A DNA stretch of 64,000 nt from NCBI RefSeq assembly GCF_017654505.1, contig NC_054547.1, positions 28,169,475 through 28,233,474 on the forward strand, read 5' to 3'. The first letter of the stretch is position 1, and every line of letters begins with the position of its first letter. Under the pieces are notes generated by a model. It had not been told where the DNA came from, did not search any database, and saw nothing but the letters and a program-made list of their open reading frames with translations. A program made the translations under genes and the position numbers. Of this stretch, positions 1 through 13,213 are shown one piece after another. Source of the DNA: Polyodon spathula (taxonomy: Eukaryota > Chordata > Actinopteri > Acipenseriformes > Polyodontidae).

Positions 1-1040
1 TGTAGATAATTTACCTTGTCTTTTGTTAAGTGTCCTTACCTTCAACTCTGGGCACCTGATTGTCGCCACAGTTAGTTATCCAGCAAGTAGAAAATTAAAA
101 CAGGAATATAATCAAAGTGGGGACAGAATTAAATTAATGATCGCCGTAGAGCAGTGGCACTGGAACGATTTTTTTTTCAGCGCCCCTGCCGCAGAGCGAT
201 TTGACCAACCAAATGATGGACAACAATATTCTCAGGTTACCACCCCAGTTCACAAGGGGAGCACTGAGGACACCTATTAATTCTTAATGGGTTTGATTTT
301 CTTTCACCATTTCTGCCAAAGATCGGTCAAGATTAAATTTAAAACAGCAGAATGCAGCAGGCACAGATAACACCTCTTGACAGACTGCATCCTCCAGATG
401 GGTTAGGAAACTAATTTACTCTCTCCTGTCTTTATAATTAAGAACTTTGACCAAAAAAAAAAAATAGAAATGCAAGTCATAATGGGTTAGAAAACAACTC
501 CCCTGCCTTAGCCATTGACACCTGGACATGAAATGGTTTATTATCATGTTAAGTGTTATCTGCACTTTCCGAATGCATATTTTCAATAGAGTGTAGGTCC
601 ACCAGCATAAATGACTCAGTGTGATGAGTCTGCAAGGTGTTTATCCTCAATGATACACTGCCACTAAGTTTCTTTGGAGAAGTTGGGGATAAAAATCTAT
701 AGCACAATTTGTTCTGAGGTGCCCTGATTTGCATGTGTTACAGTCTTCAATTTTACCCTTGTGTGATAAGGTAGTCCTTAGACAGATAATCTATTCTATG
801 TGAATATATGTGTTTTTGTAATAATAATATTTTTAAAAAACTGCTAATGTGGTCTGACATAAATCAAAATCTATTTCATTTTGAAAATGTTAAAAAGAAA
901 ATTACTTTATGAAATTAGCCTGCATAAGGTTCCCCAGACACCTGCCACAAGGAGTTAGTGGAGCCGACTGCGATCTCACTCAGCATACTTATGCTGAGTG
1001 GTGCTGTCAGTGTCAAGTTTGCAATGTCGCTGTCTTACAG
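1..1040. other. SLC7A14 intron (5' part of window), no exon seen
   Basis: This stretch ends in the acceptor TGTCTTACAG just before the first visible SLC7A14 exon. None of its short open frames resembles the preceding part of SLC7A14, so the upstream coding exons are outside the window. AT-rich, with no repeat I recognise. Confidence 0.7.
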
Positions 1041-2497
1041 GCAAAGGAGAGGAGTCATACCCAGACCTCCTGGCCCTGGTCATCGCTATCCTGGTGACGG
1101 TGGTCGTGGCACTAGGAGTGAAGAATTCCATCGGGTTCAACAACGTCCTCAATGTTATTAACCTGGTGGTGTGGGTCTTCATCATGATCGCTGGACTCTT
1201 CTTCGTCGACGTCAGCAACTGGGACAATGCAAACTTTCTTCCTTTCGGATGGTCAGGGGTAAAGGACTTTTCATCCATGACTTCAAACTCTCATAACCTA
1301 TACAGTGTCATATATCCAAAATGTTCACTCCACTCTTTAAACAAATAAGTTTAGATACATTTGAAGCAGTGCAAAAATGGCTTATTTGAAAGGAATACAA
1401 TTATTTTAGTGGTATAAATCTTGCAAGAAACAGCAACTGTATTAAGTCTTGCTTGTAAATATGCCCCGGAACAATTAATTTCAGAAAATATGCTTCATTC
1501 TACAGTAGTTGTTTATTTGTAGCTCTAAAATTGAAAGGTGTTTAATACAGTTTATTTGTATTACCACTAAATATATCTTCACTTATTTACTGTATTTAAC
1601 AACTAAAGAGGGTCTGTCACCATACAGAATCTTACAGAATGTTTCCCTGCAGGAACACAGGGGTCATATTTTTAAAGCATTTAATCTTAAATTAACTCAT
1701 CTTTTTTTAAATACACTTTTCTCCTTTTAAAAATAGGACTTGCAGGAGTAGAATAAATTTTGTAGCACATTTGGAAATATGCTACTTAGTTTCTTATAGC
1801 TTTGCCATCTGATACAGCAGCATTATCTCTGAATAGCTTTATAGCAATACAATTCTGATCGTTAAGATGTTTGAATCATATCTTTAAAAAGCACGTATTT
1901 GTCTAGAACTCTCGTCAGCTGTGTGCATGTATGCTTGACTTAATTTGACAGATTTAAAATTGTTATTGAAAATTGTACTTTTTTTATAGAATGAACTGTG
2001 GTATTCATTAGTAAAAGCATAGTAAATTACAAGCAAAAAGAGAGTGAAAGGATAGCATGGCACAGGGAAGCAAGGTAAAATACTTTTACCTTGTGGTGCA
2101 GGCATTATAAAAATCTAATTTGCTGTTGTGGTACAGTGTAGTGCACTGGTAAAAAAAAAAAAAAAAAAAAAAAACATTAAAATAAATTTAAAAAAAGAAT
2201 GTTTAATCATGGTAAAGAGCAAGCAAATGTTCAACTGCTAAAATGGCTCTGGTAAACTAAACAAACGCTAATCCAGTCATCTCTCTCTCTCTCGTTTTGT
2301 CAGGTTTTACAAGGGGCAGCCACCTGCTTCTATGCCTTTATCGGTTTTGATATCATCGCTACCACAGGAGAAGAAGCTAAAAATCCCAACACTTCCATTC
2401 CGTACGCAATCACTGCCTCTCTGGTGACCTGCCTCACTGCATACGTCTCTGTGAGTAGCAGACCAACTGCTTTTAAATTGCACACTGTTCATGCTAG

Positions 2498-2543
<46 letters not shown>

Positions 2544-5500
2544 TAAAACCTTTATAACAGATTGCCATTTGTGCACTCCAAACTGGAAATGCTTTTTGAT
2601 AGTTCATAATAAGATTTTACAGTGTGACTGATGATCCTGGATCAACATATGGTTTAGCCAATCACCTGGCTGCTGCAGGCCATGACGTTTTTGGCTTGTG
2701 AAATATCATTACTTTTTATTTTTGTAACATTTTGAGGTTTTCATTATAATATATGCAAAATGTAATAACTGTGTCAATTATATACACTGTAATGAATTGG
2801 CATCTCATGCCATTGAATTGAATGGAAAAGCAAGGGCTGGACAAAAAACACAAACCATAAGGTTCAAAGACCCAAATTTTACCATTCAACTAAAGACGTC
2901 TTATGGTGAGGTCAGTAATGTTAACTCATCAGCTGCTAGCAAGAGGTTCATTACAATCTTCCCCCATCCCACTTAATCAAAGCTCATCCTTGAGTGTCAG
3001 ACAGCAGAGCATGAGACTCTTAATCTCAGGGTTGTGAGTTCAGGTCCCACATTGGGTGCCACTGTAATTAATTGGTATCTCAGCCCATTGAATTAAGTAG
3101 AAAGGCATGTGTTCAATGCAACTCATAAGCCATATGGTTCAAAGACTAACGACTTACCATTTATCTAAAGAGCCAGCTTTGTAGTTGAGAGGTAAGTATG
3201 TGTCTTATGATGATGTCAATATTATTAACTCAGCAGCTGCTAGGAGAAGAGCCATTAAAACATGCAATATACTGGGTGTCCAGCGATACTCACTTGTAGT
3301 TCTTTCAATCCATTCCTGTCTAGGCATTTGTTCTAACCATGTTCTATATTGTTACATTGAGCAGCCCAGAGCCCTATTCCAAGCCAGGTCTTGAACTGTG
3401 TAACTGGACCTACAAGAGATGTTTAATCAAATGGTTAATGACCTAGAAAACACTGAAAGAGCCACTGGCTGTTTGTAATGTAATGTACATTAATGCTAGC
3501 AAGAATAATAGCTGTAGCCACATCATTGTTTCATGTGGACTATTCTACATGTGAACCTTTAAATATACCAACAGTTTCATGAATATCAAACTTTATTAAA
3601 CCCGTCATAACAGACTTCAACAGAACATTGTTTATAACTCATGAATTAAAGCTTTGCGAGTACAGTAGGGCCTTTTGTTCCTACGTTCTTGTGTAGCAAA
3701 CAGGACTGGTGATTAATCTACTGAAATCATTTGTATTTATTATGAGTTCAAAGCAAATAAAAAAAAAACATTTTATAGCTTAGAGGTGATCAATGGGGAG
3801 CATAGTTCAGGTTTCAAGCTAGAAAACGACATCAAAATACTTTCTTTATACTGGGTCACTGTGCATTCTGTGCACAAAGTCATTTTAAATTCTTAATAAC
3901 TAAGGCATTAAAATTAAATGAGGACAGCTGCCACACCGAAGTTCCTGCTTCTTGTTTCCATGGTTACATTTCGAGGCAGCAGACTAAAAGTGCACTGTAA
4001 ACAGGGTCAAGAAAACAACAGAACACCAGTGCCATGCCTGGATAAGTCAAGTAGTCTATTATCTGATATTTGTTTACATTGAACTGTATTTCCTTCTATT
4101 TGGTCCTGTTGCTTAGTCCTAAAGTCCTATTTTAAGTCTGTTGTGGATTCTTTAACTTGCCTAGTGATGTTGCATGAGGAAAGGATGGGTGCCAATAGAC
4201 ACGCTTTAAAAATACCATATTTGTCTGTTGACAGTAGCAAAGTCATGGTGCCTTGCACCACTCGTTAGAATCCGGGGCTGAATAAAATAAGTTTGTGTGC
4301 AACAAAAGGTATCCACACCCAAATATTTTTAACTTTTATTTGTGCAACATCAAGATTAAAAAGTGAACAAGTGAAATCAAGTTAGTAATGAAAAATAATG
4401 CAGTACACATATTTTATGTTCTTATGCACTTGTTATTAATTAATTATTTAATTACTACATTAATTACTACATCAGTCAGAAAAATCCAGTATAAAACGAT
4501 ATGCTCACAGAAAGCCCATGGATACCAATTATATCTAAAGCAAATTAATCACAATATCAGTTGTCCATTGTTAAATATTTTCTAACCTAAGTTCTGTTTG
4601 ATTGTTTTCAATTGTGCACCAACACTAATCAAATTTTTATAAAAATCAATCCCTCATTTATTTAATATTAAAGCATTGCTTATGATATATTGATAGTAAG
4701 CAATATGCTCTGAAAAAAAACACCTGCTGGTTGTCAATTGCTCTTTTTTGTAGTATTGAATCTACAACTTGCCTAGGCATCCTATGTCGTCAATGGATAA
4801 AATACAGATGGGTTTTCAGTCAGCATGACCTGTTTTAACAGACACAATGTTATTTATGGAGTACCTCCAAATCTGACTTCAATATTATGCTTTTTTTTTT
4901 TTTCGTAGCACTAATATACAGTACAGTGCTACAGAAAAAGACAAGCATATAAATGTAGTCAAATTTATTTCTCAAGCCAGTCTTGTTTCTGTTTCACAAT
5001 GTCTCATGGGGATTTTTCTGTGAGGTTTTTCATGCAAATGCCTTTGGCTGTAACTCCCACATGGAAACGGAATTCTGTCTATTATCATAGCAGTAATGCC
5101 TTAAAATGTTAAGTGTGACCCTTCGTTGCGATAAACGATATCTTCTCCTTGCAAGTGGTGTCCACAACCAGCTGGTTGAGACAAAGCCAGAAGGAGATGA
5201 AGTAGTTTGGTCCAAGGGTCACAGTAAGTCAGTCAGGGTGTCAGCTGTTAAAACTGACCACACCGACACAGGTCATTCATTTCCACATATCTATTCATCC
5301 AGGATCAATAGTATAATAGTGTCCTGGAAATATTGCAGCTCTATATACTCTACCATCCAACAAGCATTGGTATAGATGAACAAATCCTGAATGAATAGGT
5401 GTGGGGCATATATTGTCAATTTTATACCCACTTTGACCCCTTGCAAACAAAGCATATTGGTATCTCTGAATTGATCATTGTACAACTGCCCACATTTTCA

Positions 5501-5628
5501 ATTTCAATATATTTTATTTATATTGCACCTTTCATACCACAGTAACTCAAAGCGCTTTACATGTCAGTTAAAACAGAAAGAAATACGCAATATCAAGAAG
5601 TAAAATTACGAAATTATAATAATAATAA

Positions 5629-5659
<31 letters not shown>

Positions 5660-8600
5660 AAGAAGAACAAGAAGAAGAAGAAGAAAGCTATTTAAGAAAA
5701 CAGGAAATGATAAAATGCAAAACTACAAAAATAAGCATAGAAAAATAAGCATAAATAGATATAAACAATAATAATATTTGTAAGTCAGGTTAAAAAGGAT
5801 AAACTATCAAAGCAAGTCTTTAAACTTGACTTAAAAATATTGACCGAAACAGAATCTCTAATAGAAAAGAGCAGAGTTCCACAATCGGGGGGGTGAGGGG
5901 GGGGGGGGGCATTATAACTAAATGCACTTTCTCTAAACCTGTGAACAGATTGATCATTACTTTGTCATGTTGGATACCAAGGGATGGATACCAAGGCATT
6001 TAGTAAGTCTGAGTGAGAAGCAGCATGCTGCACCCAAAATAATTATAGTCACCCCACAGCAAACACATAACAATACAGCATCTTTTTAAAGAAAAAACAC
6101 CAACCCACTGTGACAGAAGAGAGCTTGGAATAAAATCTAAAAAAATACAATACAATTTTGTTGTGGGACCATGTGAGAATTCCAGGATCACGCTAGAATT
6201 TAACATTCTATAATCTTTCCAGCCCAATCCTCCAACCTCACAGAGCAGCTGAACAGATGGTGTCCAGTGGAATAAATACAGGTCTTGAAAAGCACAAGAT
6301 GAACCACATTAAGGGACTATTGAATTTAGAGTGTTAAATACAGAGGTTGGACAAAGCATTTGAAATGCCTTCAAAGTCATGCAGGGTTTACCGTCACCAT
6401 GGCAATGTTAAAATCCTTCTTTAATTCTTTTAGAGAGATTGGGGGTGGGAATCTAAAATGTGACCCTAGGTGTCATCAGTTGAGACCCTACAAATATTGT
6501 ACCATATGAACTTCTTTCCCTTGCAAGCTGCTGTTTTTGCATTACTTGGTTGTCCACAGAAAAGGTCCATGCTTGCATGTCAGATTTTCATTCTCTCCCC
6601 CCATCTGCAGGTGAGTGTGATTTTGACCCTGATGGTTCCCTACAACGACATTGATGCAGAGTCCCCTCTCATGGAGATGTTTGTGGTCCACGGATTTTAT
6701 GCAGCCAAGTACGTTGTGGCCATTGGCTCCATCGCTGGGTTGACTGTGAGTCTCCTGGGCTCCCTCTTCCCCATGCCCAGGATTATTTATGCCATGGCTG
6801 GAGATGGTTTGCTCTTCAGGTGTGTCCAAAAATCCATATCTACTGTCTTTGCAACCCATCACTGCAGCACTTGTTTTTTTTTATTTTTATTTTTTTTTAC
6901 TTTATAAATATTTTTCAAGCACCACTCTGTAATAACATAAAGTCTACACTTGTTTCTTCTTGTATGATTTCCTGTGGTAAAGGTCAATTTTCACAGTCGA
7001 CCGAAGGTACTAGTGTACCAGCAATTAAAATATAAAAGAAGCAAAGAACAAAAATATTTTTATTACAAAGATTAGGAGGCCAGTGATAATGTTTCCAATG
7101 ATAATAAATGATAAAAAAAATTGGTGGACTTACCCTATTGGTGTTCCAATCCCAACCAAGCAAAGAAATCTAGAAACAGTTTCACATTTTTGAGAGGGAT
7201 TAAAATACAATATTAATCATTTCTTTTTTCATTAAATATGTTTTCCCAAAACAAGTTACCCTTTACCTAAAAGGTACATAACTACGAATTCATTGCAGTT
7301 ACAATGAATTATAAAAAAAAACTAAGTGACTGTCTTTCCTGTAGGTTTCTGGCCAACGTGAGCAGCTACACAGAAACACCAGCTGTGGCCTGTGTCGTGT
7401 CCGGCTTCCTGGCCGCCCTGTTGGCCCTGCTGGTCAGCCTCAGGGACCTAATAGAGATGATGTCCATCGGCACCCTACTAGCCTACACACTGGTGTCTGT
7501 GTGTGTCCTGCTGCTGCGCTACCAGCCAGAGAACGATATCGACGGCTTTGTCAAGTTCCTCTCTGAGGAACACACCAAGAAGAAAGAAGGGATCCTAGCT
7601 GAGTGTGAGAAGGAGGCCTGCTCTCCAATGAGTGAGGGTGAGGAGTACGGTGGACCACCAAGCAACACTTGCGGGGCCAAAAACTTGCCATCCCTTGGAG
7701 ACAACGAAATGTTGATTGGCAAGTCTGACAAAACCAATTACAATGTCAATCATCCGAACTACGGTACCGTGGATATGACGTCAGGGATAGAGACTGATGA
7801 ATCAGAGAATATATACCTTATTAAGCTGAAGAAGCTGATTGGTCCTCGCTACTATACCTTGAGGATTCGGCTGGGCCTGCCCAGTAAAATGGATCGGCCC
7901 ACCGTTGCCACCGGCCGTACTGTCACCAACTGTGTCATGCTGCTTTTCATCCTGAACGTCATCTTCTGCTCCTTCATCATCTTTGGCTCCGACTACATCT
8001 CGGACCACAACTGGTGGGCTGTTCTCCTCGTGGTCCTCATGGTTGTGCTGATCTGTGCCCTGGTCTTTCTCATCCTACAGCAGCCAGAGAATCCCAAGAA
8101 GCTCCCATACATGGCACCATGTGTCCCCTTTGTGCCAGTCTTCGCCATGCTGGTCAACATTTACCTCATGCTCAAGCTTTCCGGTATTACCTGGATCCGT
8201 TTTGCAGTCTGGTGCTTCATTGGTAAGTGGTGTGCACTTTATATGCATGGTTTTATTTTATAAGTAACATGATGATTTTTGAGGATACTTGAATCTTTTT
8301 ATTTCCATTATTATAATACGTTTATCACTACAATGATGGTTCAGTGGTTCTGTAACAGTGGTTGCACAATGACAGCTGCAGTGGTATGACTCGTTAATGG
8401 AATAGGGCCCACAGTGGTAACTGTATCATATTCAGAGATACCAATGGTATTACTCAGTACTATGTTACAATATCAGTGCCAGTGTGCTACCATATCAGAA
8501 CCACTGTGTAGTTTAGGTTTCCCATCCATTTTCCTAATATTTTGTTATTATTATTATAATAAGTTGCTAATACAAATCAGGGGATGTACAAAGCCATTAG

Positions 8601-9803
8601 AAATTTACCTGCCCTAATACTGTAATTAGGTATAAGGCCACCATGGACAACCAAGACAGCACAGATTCAATGTGACAAATCTGAATATTGTTCTGCAGGG
8701 ATCTTCCTCAGTAATTACAGTCTACAATTCCTTCAGGCAAATATAATAATGCAGCAGTTGCCTATATTAAATCTAATATCTAATCTAACACCCCATCTCT
8801 CTTGCTTTCCTGTACTATACAATACTGTTCTTATTAGAACCCTAGACCTTAATTCCAACCAAGTATAAACTGAACCAAATAAACTCCTGGAAATGGCCTA
8901 AAGCACGTCATCATATAATCTTCCCTGTAAAAGTGTAACTTGGTACTTCTTACAAATACCAATTATTTTAACGAATGTATTCCTCTTGTTTTGAATCAAT
9001 TTGTTAATAATTTTCTGTTGCAGTCATCACATCTTGGTGACTTCTTAAAACTCAGAGTATCCCTTTAGCCTCAAAAGGGCCTCAAAAGGGCCTCAAAAGG
9101 GCCTCAAAAGAGCGCTCAAACATGTTTCCTGCAACACTGCCCCTAGTGGATGTAAGAAATACATCAGAACAAATGTGGTATTTTGTATATCCACGGAGGG
9201 GCATTGTGTTGCAGGGAGGCCACAAGGTTTTTAAACCATGGATTTGATGAAACAGAAAATGACATGCAGTGTAAATCTAACCAAGAACAAGACTACTTTA
9301 GTTTAGATGACGGTAACATTTCGTGCCCATACCAAACTGCTTTTTAAACCTTGAATGGAACCGCAGGACCAGTTTGCCAACCTGTGCTTGCCGTGTCCAA
9401 TAAGTGCCCCAGAACATGCATGCATTTGTTAACGACTCCCCTGTGTGTGTGCTTCTCTGCAGGCATGTTGATATACTTCGGCTACGGGATATGGAACAGC
9501 ACGCTGGAGATCTGCGCCAGGGAAGAGATCTTTCAACAGAGTACTTATCAGCGCTACGACGGAGGCGTGGATGATAGCTTCACTGTGGACGATGGCTTCG
9601 GCTACCCAGAGGAGGGGGGCGGCCAACACCAGGACTGGGGTGCTCCGGAGGACCAGGGGTACCATTACCAGCAGCAGCCAGCCATGCCTGACAGTGTAGA
9701 CAACAGGACCTCGCACAGCAGTGAACCCAAAAGCAAAGGAAAATCTAGTCGGAATTCTAAAGCCCTGATCGCCAATGAGGAGCTAGATTACTCACCAGAG
9801 TAA
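1041..9803 (+). CDS. SLC7A14: SLC7A14, cationic amino acid transporter family member (C-terminal five coding exons; 5' part off window)
   Basis: Exons with consensus splice sites: 1041-1258, 2304-2450, 6611-6819, 7345-8222 and 9463-9803, stop TAA at 9801-9803. Phases join without a break, giving about 597 residues. The protein follows human SLC7A14 nearly residue for residue: [12 protein letters not shown] at the start, [23 protein letters not shown] in exon 2, [18 protein letters not shown] at the end of exon 3, the long cytosolic loop with [19 protein letters not shown], then four hydrophobic segments and the C-terminal [13 protein letters not shown]. The loop and tail are diagnostic against other CAT members (SLC7A1-4). 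The family belongs to the APC superfamily; SLC7A14 is reported at lysosomes and is linked to retinal disease in human. The first about 190 residues, including the start codon, must lie left of position 1: no matching exon is visible in 1-1040. Acidic and glutamine-rich insertions in the last exon differ from human. Identity is very secure. Confidence 0.96.
2500..2542. repeat. (AAT)n microsatellite
   Basis: About 14 perfect AAT units in the intron after the SLC7A14 exon 2304-2450. Confidence 0.95.
2786..3270 (+). repeat. tRNA-Lys(CTT)-derived SINE, truncated dimer
   Basis: Lies in SLC7A14 intron 1259-6610 (between exons 2 and 3 of the window). Positions 2982-3060 read like a tRNA-Lys: the anticodon arm has stem TGAGA/TCTCA around loop CTCTTAA (anticodon CTT), followed by a B-box-like GAGTTCAGGTCCC and an acceptor end GGGTGCC. 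After it comes a non-tRNA body, 3061-3270. A second copy of the same body lies upstream at 2786-2975; both begin ACTGTAATNAATTGG and share CATTGAATT and a CAGCTGCTAG motif. The offset is 275 bp. The first body lacks a tRNA head, so this is a 5'-truncated dimer or a tandem duplication. A and B promoter boxes are diverged, so it is probably a dead copy. Confidence 0.7.
5617..5909. repeat. (AAT)n/(AAG)n purine tract, with a G-rich tract downstream
   Basis: Positions 5617-5630 are AAT units that turn into about 18 AAG/GAA units (one interrupted by AAC) up to 5686. A separate G-run with one TGA interruption lies at 5887-5909. Both are in an SLC7A14 intron. Long GAA/TTC tracts can form triplex (H-DNA) structures; nothing else suggests a function. 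Confidence 0.9.
9069..9112 (+). repeat. Short tandem repeat, 11 bp x 4
   Basis: Four head-to-tail copies of CCTCAAAAGGG (the last ends GAG) in the last SLC7A14 intron, 8223-9462. Nothing else is recognisable in that intron. Confidence 0.9.
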
Positions 9804-12056
9804 AAATGTATTCGAATGAGTTTAATGTTAAAGCAACCCTTGGGCTAGAATGTTTGCTATTTTTTATTTTGAAAGATTTTTTATTTTATTATATTTTTGG
9901 CTATATATTTATTTGGATTTTTACAGACCTCAGGCAGCGTTCTATAGTTAAACAGTGTTTGAAGCTATTTGGAAAATCCAGGATTCAGTTTGCCCATAGG
10001 AGATTCATACCCCAATAATCGCAGAAAATGTAACTGTTAGGGTTAGCTCAATTTCCAAGAAACTGCTGCATTGGTTTCCAGCCTGCATTTGGTTTAAAAC
10101 ATGAAAGTTCTAGAAAAGTTTTACTTTAATTTATGGTTTACTTTATTGCTTTCACAGAAAATACTGATGTAATGCTTATCTAGAGCTCTTTACTGTAACC
10201 CCACCTTGGCAATTTGTCTTAGAATTGGTTATATGGGAAGCATTGGTTCATGTCTGGCATTAGTTTAATCTAGACAGTTTTGAAAATGTATGACATACTT
10301 GACTACCAGTATAGGTGGAATTAATGTTAAAGCAGGAGTTGGGTATCTACCTAAAGTTGTTTCCTCTACTGCCTTTACATGACATCTAGCCCAAGGGTGT
10401 GTGTGTGTGTAAACAAATAGTAACTGGACTTTGCTTGCAATAGTGCCTTCATGAGTCAGTGTTGTGTGCGTTAATGTTTCCCCTAATTATCCTCCGGAGA
10501 TAGTTCTACTGTATCTGGGAAAAGGGACAGCTTTAAGGTATTATTTTTGGACTGGGTTTGTGCATTTTATCTATGGAAATGTACCTCACTGTTCTAAACC
10601 CTATTTAAACCCTGTCCTTTGCAAGCATATGTATATTGATAACAGTCCGATGTACAAGTCAAAGGGTGAGTGAAAGTTAAATGTGACTTGCTTGTATTTC
10701 TCCTCCAAAAAAAAAGAAAGCATGATTAGGAGTTTAATGGCTGCACTGGATATTGGCTGTGTCTTAATTTGCAGTGTTTTCTATAGCCATCCACCTTCCT
10801 GTTGGGCAGTCTCCATTCCTAATTCCTAGGAGGGGCTACTATGTCCCTTTGTTTTTTCCATACCTCAAGCTGTTTACATTTTCCGGAAGTATGTTGATGT
10901 TGAAATGCATGTCAAAGCAAAAAGGGATGCAGGCGATTTAGGGAATGGCCTCAGTGCTCTTCCATTTTTTGTTTTAGGTGTTTTCACTTACATCAAATGG
11001 CAGGTAATTAATTAAAGAGTCAGGTGGGACGTATCAGTAGTCAGATACCTTTGTAAGAATGTGGAAGCTATTCTAATCACTTTAATTAATCCATGTTATT
11101 AATGATACTTGACAACAGTGAGTAAAGTCAAACAAACTTATTAATTAAGCTTACGTTATTTGATTATTAGCCTCTATTGATTACTGCTAATACAGAAATA
11201 CACAGTTATTGCAAATCTATTCCTAGATGCAATATACAACTCAGCTAGTTTTGAAACAGTTACAGAGTAGGTGAGCAATATCTACCTGAACTGGGGGTTA
11301 TTCTTTCAGGAACAGGAGTGAAGGATGTCCTCTTGAATCTCCCGAATAGCCCAAGAAATGTATCACTCTGCCATTTAAACAACCTTGCTAGGACTGGCTT
11401 GTTATTGTGGTCCACACCCTATGTACATAAACTTTCATAACCCTTATTTCAAACATACAATTTGACCCTTCACCTCCAATAATAAGTGAGATTACATAAT
11501 TTCTCATTATTGCTGTAGTTACATGTTTTGTGCTTACACAGCATTTAATTAATGGAAGAAACAAGGTTTCTCAGGTACAGCATGAAGTGTAGAGTTCCTG
11601 TTTTATTCTTTAGAAATGATAAAGCCCTATAAAACATCACAACATTTCCAAAAAAGGTATCATTAGGTTGTGAACAGTGGTGTGGTGCTATATTTAGAAG
11701 TGAGGGGTCTCTATTATTTGAAACTGAAGTGCCTCAGTTTGCAAAAAAAAAAAAGATGTCGAGGGCCACAGTAGTTTATTTGCTTGTTGCGATTGAGTTT
11801 TATCTTTTAAATAAATGTTTAGCTTATTTTATCTACACTATTTCTTATATATGGGTCGAAAAATAAGAACTGTTCCAAGTATTACATCTAATTGTAAAAC
11901 GCTGACACCTCAGCACAGCGTTGATACAGGTCCCTATCACCTCTCTACATTATTCACACCTGTTGTTCCAGACCAGGCACGCTATATTCAAACTTTTTTC
12001 ATTATTTCTCTCAATGGTTTCTTATGGCTATTGTATTCTTTGCTTATTTGTATGGC

Positions 12057-12059
<3 letters not shown>

Positions 12060-12097
<38 letters not shown>

Positions 12098-12111
12098 ATA
12101 TATATATATAG

Positions 12112-12142
<31 letters not shown>
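12060..12142. repeat. (CA)n then (TA)n compound microsatellite
   Basis: About 17 CA units (12060-12094) followed by an imperfect TA tract. Confidence 0.95.
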
Positions 12143-12143
<1 letters not shown>

Positions 12144-13132
12144 CTTATCCTGCTTGCTTTGAGTTCAATGTTCTACACGTGAAGTAAGGAAGCGGTGCTC
12201 TACCTGCCCAAGAGAAAAGAAAGAGTGACACTCCCCCGTGACCCCCCAGCACTACACCCCTGGTTGTGACAGTATCTTAAGCTGAAAATGTCTTTGAAAA
12301 AAGGAAAATATATTCCATGTTTTTTTTTTTTGCTGTTGTACTTTATCAAATAACAGATATTTTGACATCTGACACTGTAATGAAACAAAAGACCCGTGTG
12401 GTGTGTTACAGGGAATGACAGTGACTACTGTACGTTTTACAAGTTAGCTGCATACACCTTGTTATTTACTCCTTCCTGTTTCTGATTCATGAATTGTAAA
12501 TTCTCTGGGAAGAAACCACATTTGTTATTTCTTATGTTCTTTGAATATGATAGTATATTATTTTGGACTATACTACATTTATAAACGGGAAGTCAAGGCC
12601 AAGGCAGGGTTGACTTGGTCTCTCATGGGCATTAGCTGTGCTTGTATTGGCAAAACCACTTCAATTGCATACATGCCAAGAGTCCCTATATGGCCTGGAC
12701 AGTCCAATTTCCTTGCAAATGTCCCACATCCCGATGCATAGGAAGAAATGCCGATATTTACCCATAGAAAAAAAAAATTAATTCTGCACAGCAGAGTTAG
12801 TGAAAACCACACTCTGTGCTCTTCGTGCGGCTGACACATCTGCTGGTCACTAACTTAAATATGTCTATTTTTACTGTCATGATGGTCGTGTCGTCTTGAG
12901 TTGGGGGGATATGTCTATTATGTGATAATGAGTAATGAGTATGACTCCTGAAATTATGAATTATGTAAAACTATTTTGCTATAGGGTTGTCATTATTGTT
13001 TTTATAGTCAGCTACTGTGTGTTTCTCTTATCTCTGAATGAAAACGTACCAGTCCAACTTGTAAACTATCTTTCAGTCATTCCAGTTTCTCCGTTCTTTG
13101 TTTGAAAATGTTGAGATTGGCTTTAAACTATC

Positions 13133-13134
<2 letters not shown>

Positions 13135-13210
<76 letters not shown>
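13135..13210. repeat. (TA)n microsatellite, about 37 units
   Basis: Uninterrupted TA dinucleotides upstream of the candidate SLC7A14 polyadenylation signal. Confidence 0.95.

Positions 13211-13213
<3 letters not shown>

Larger units (their letters stand above)
2451..6610. other. SLC7A14 intron, 4.2 kb
   Basis: Between the exons ending ATACGTCTCT and starting GTGAGTGTGATT. Apart from the AAT and GAA tracts and the SINE dimer listed separately, I see no exon and no recognisable element. The segment 4300-4750 is very AT-rich. Confidence 0.7.

Noticed and set aside
1..1040. Upstream SLC7A14 exon in the left edge
   Set aside because: No open frame matches the expected residues just before KGEESYPDL.
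2982..3060. Functional tRNA-Lys gene
   Set aside because: The 5' half and acceptor stem do not pair and the A box is diverged; a shared SINE body follows.
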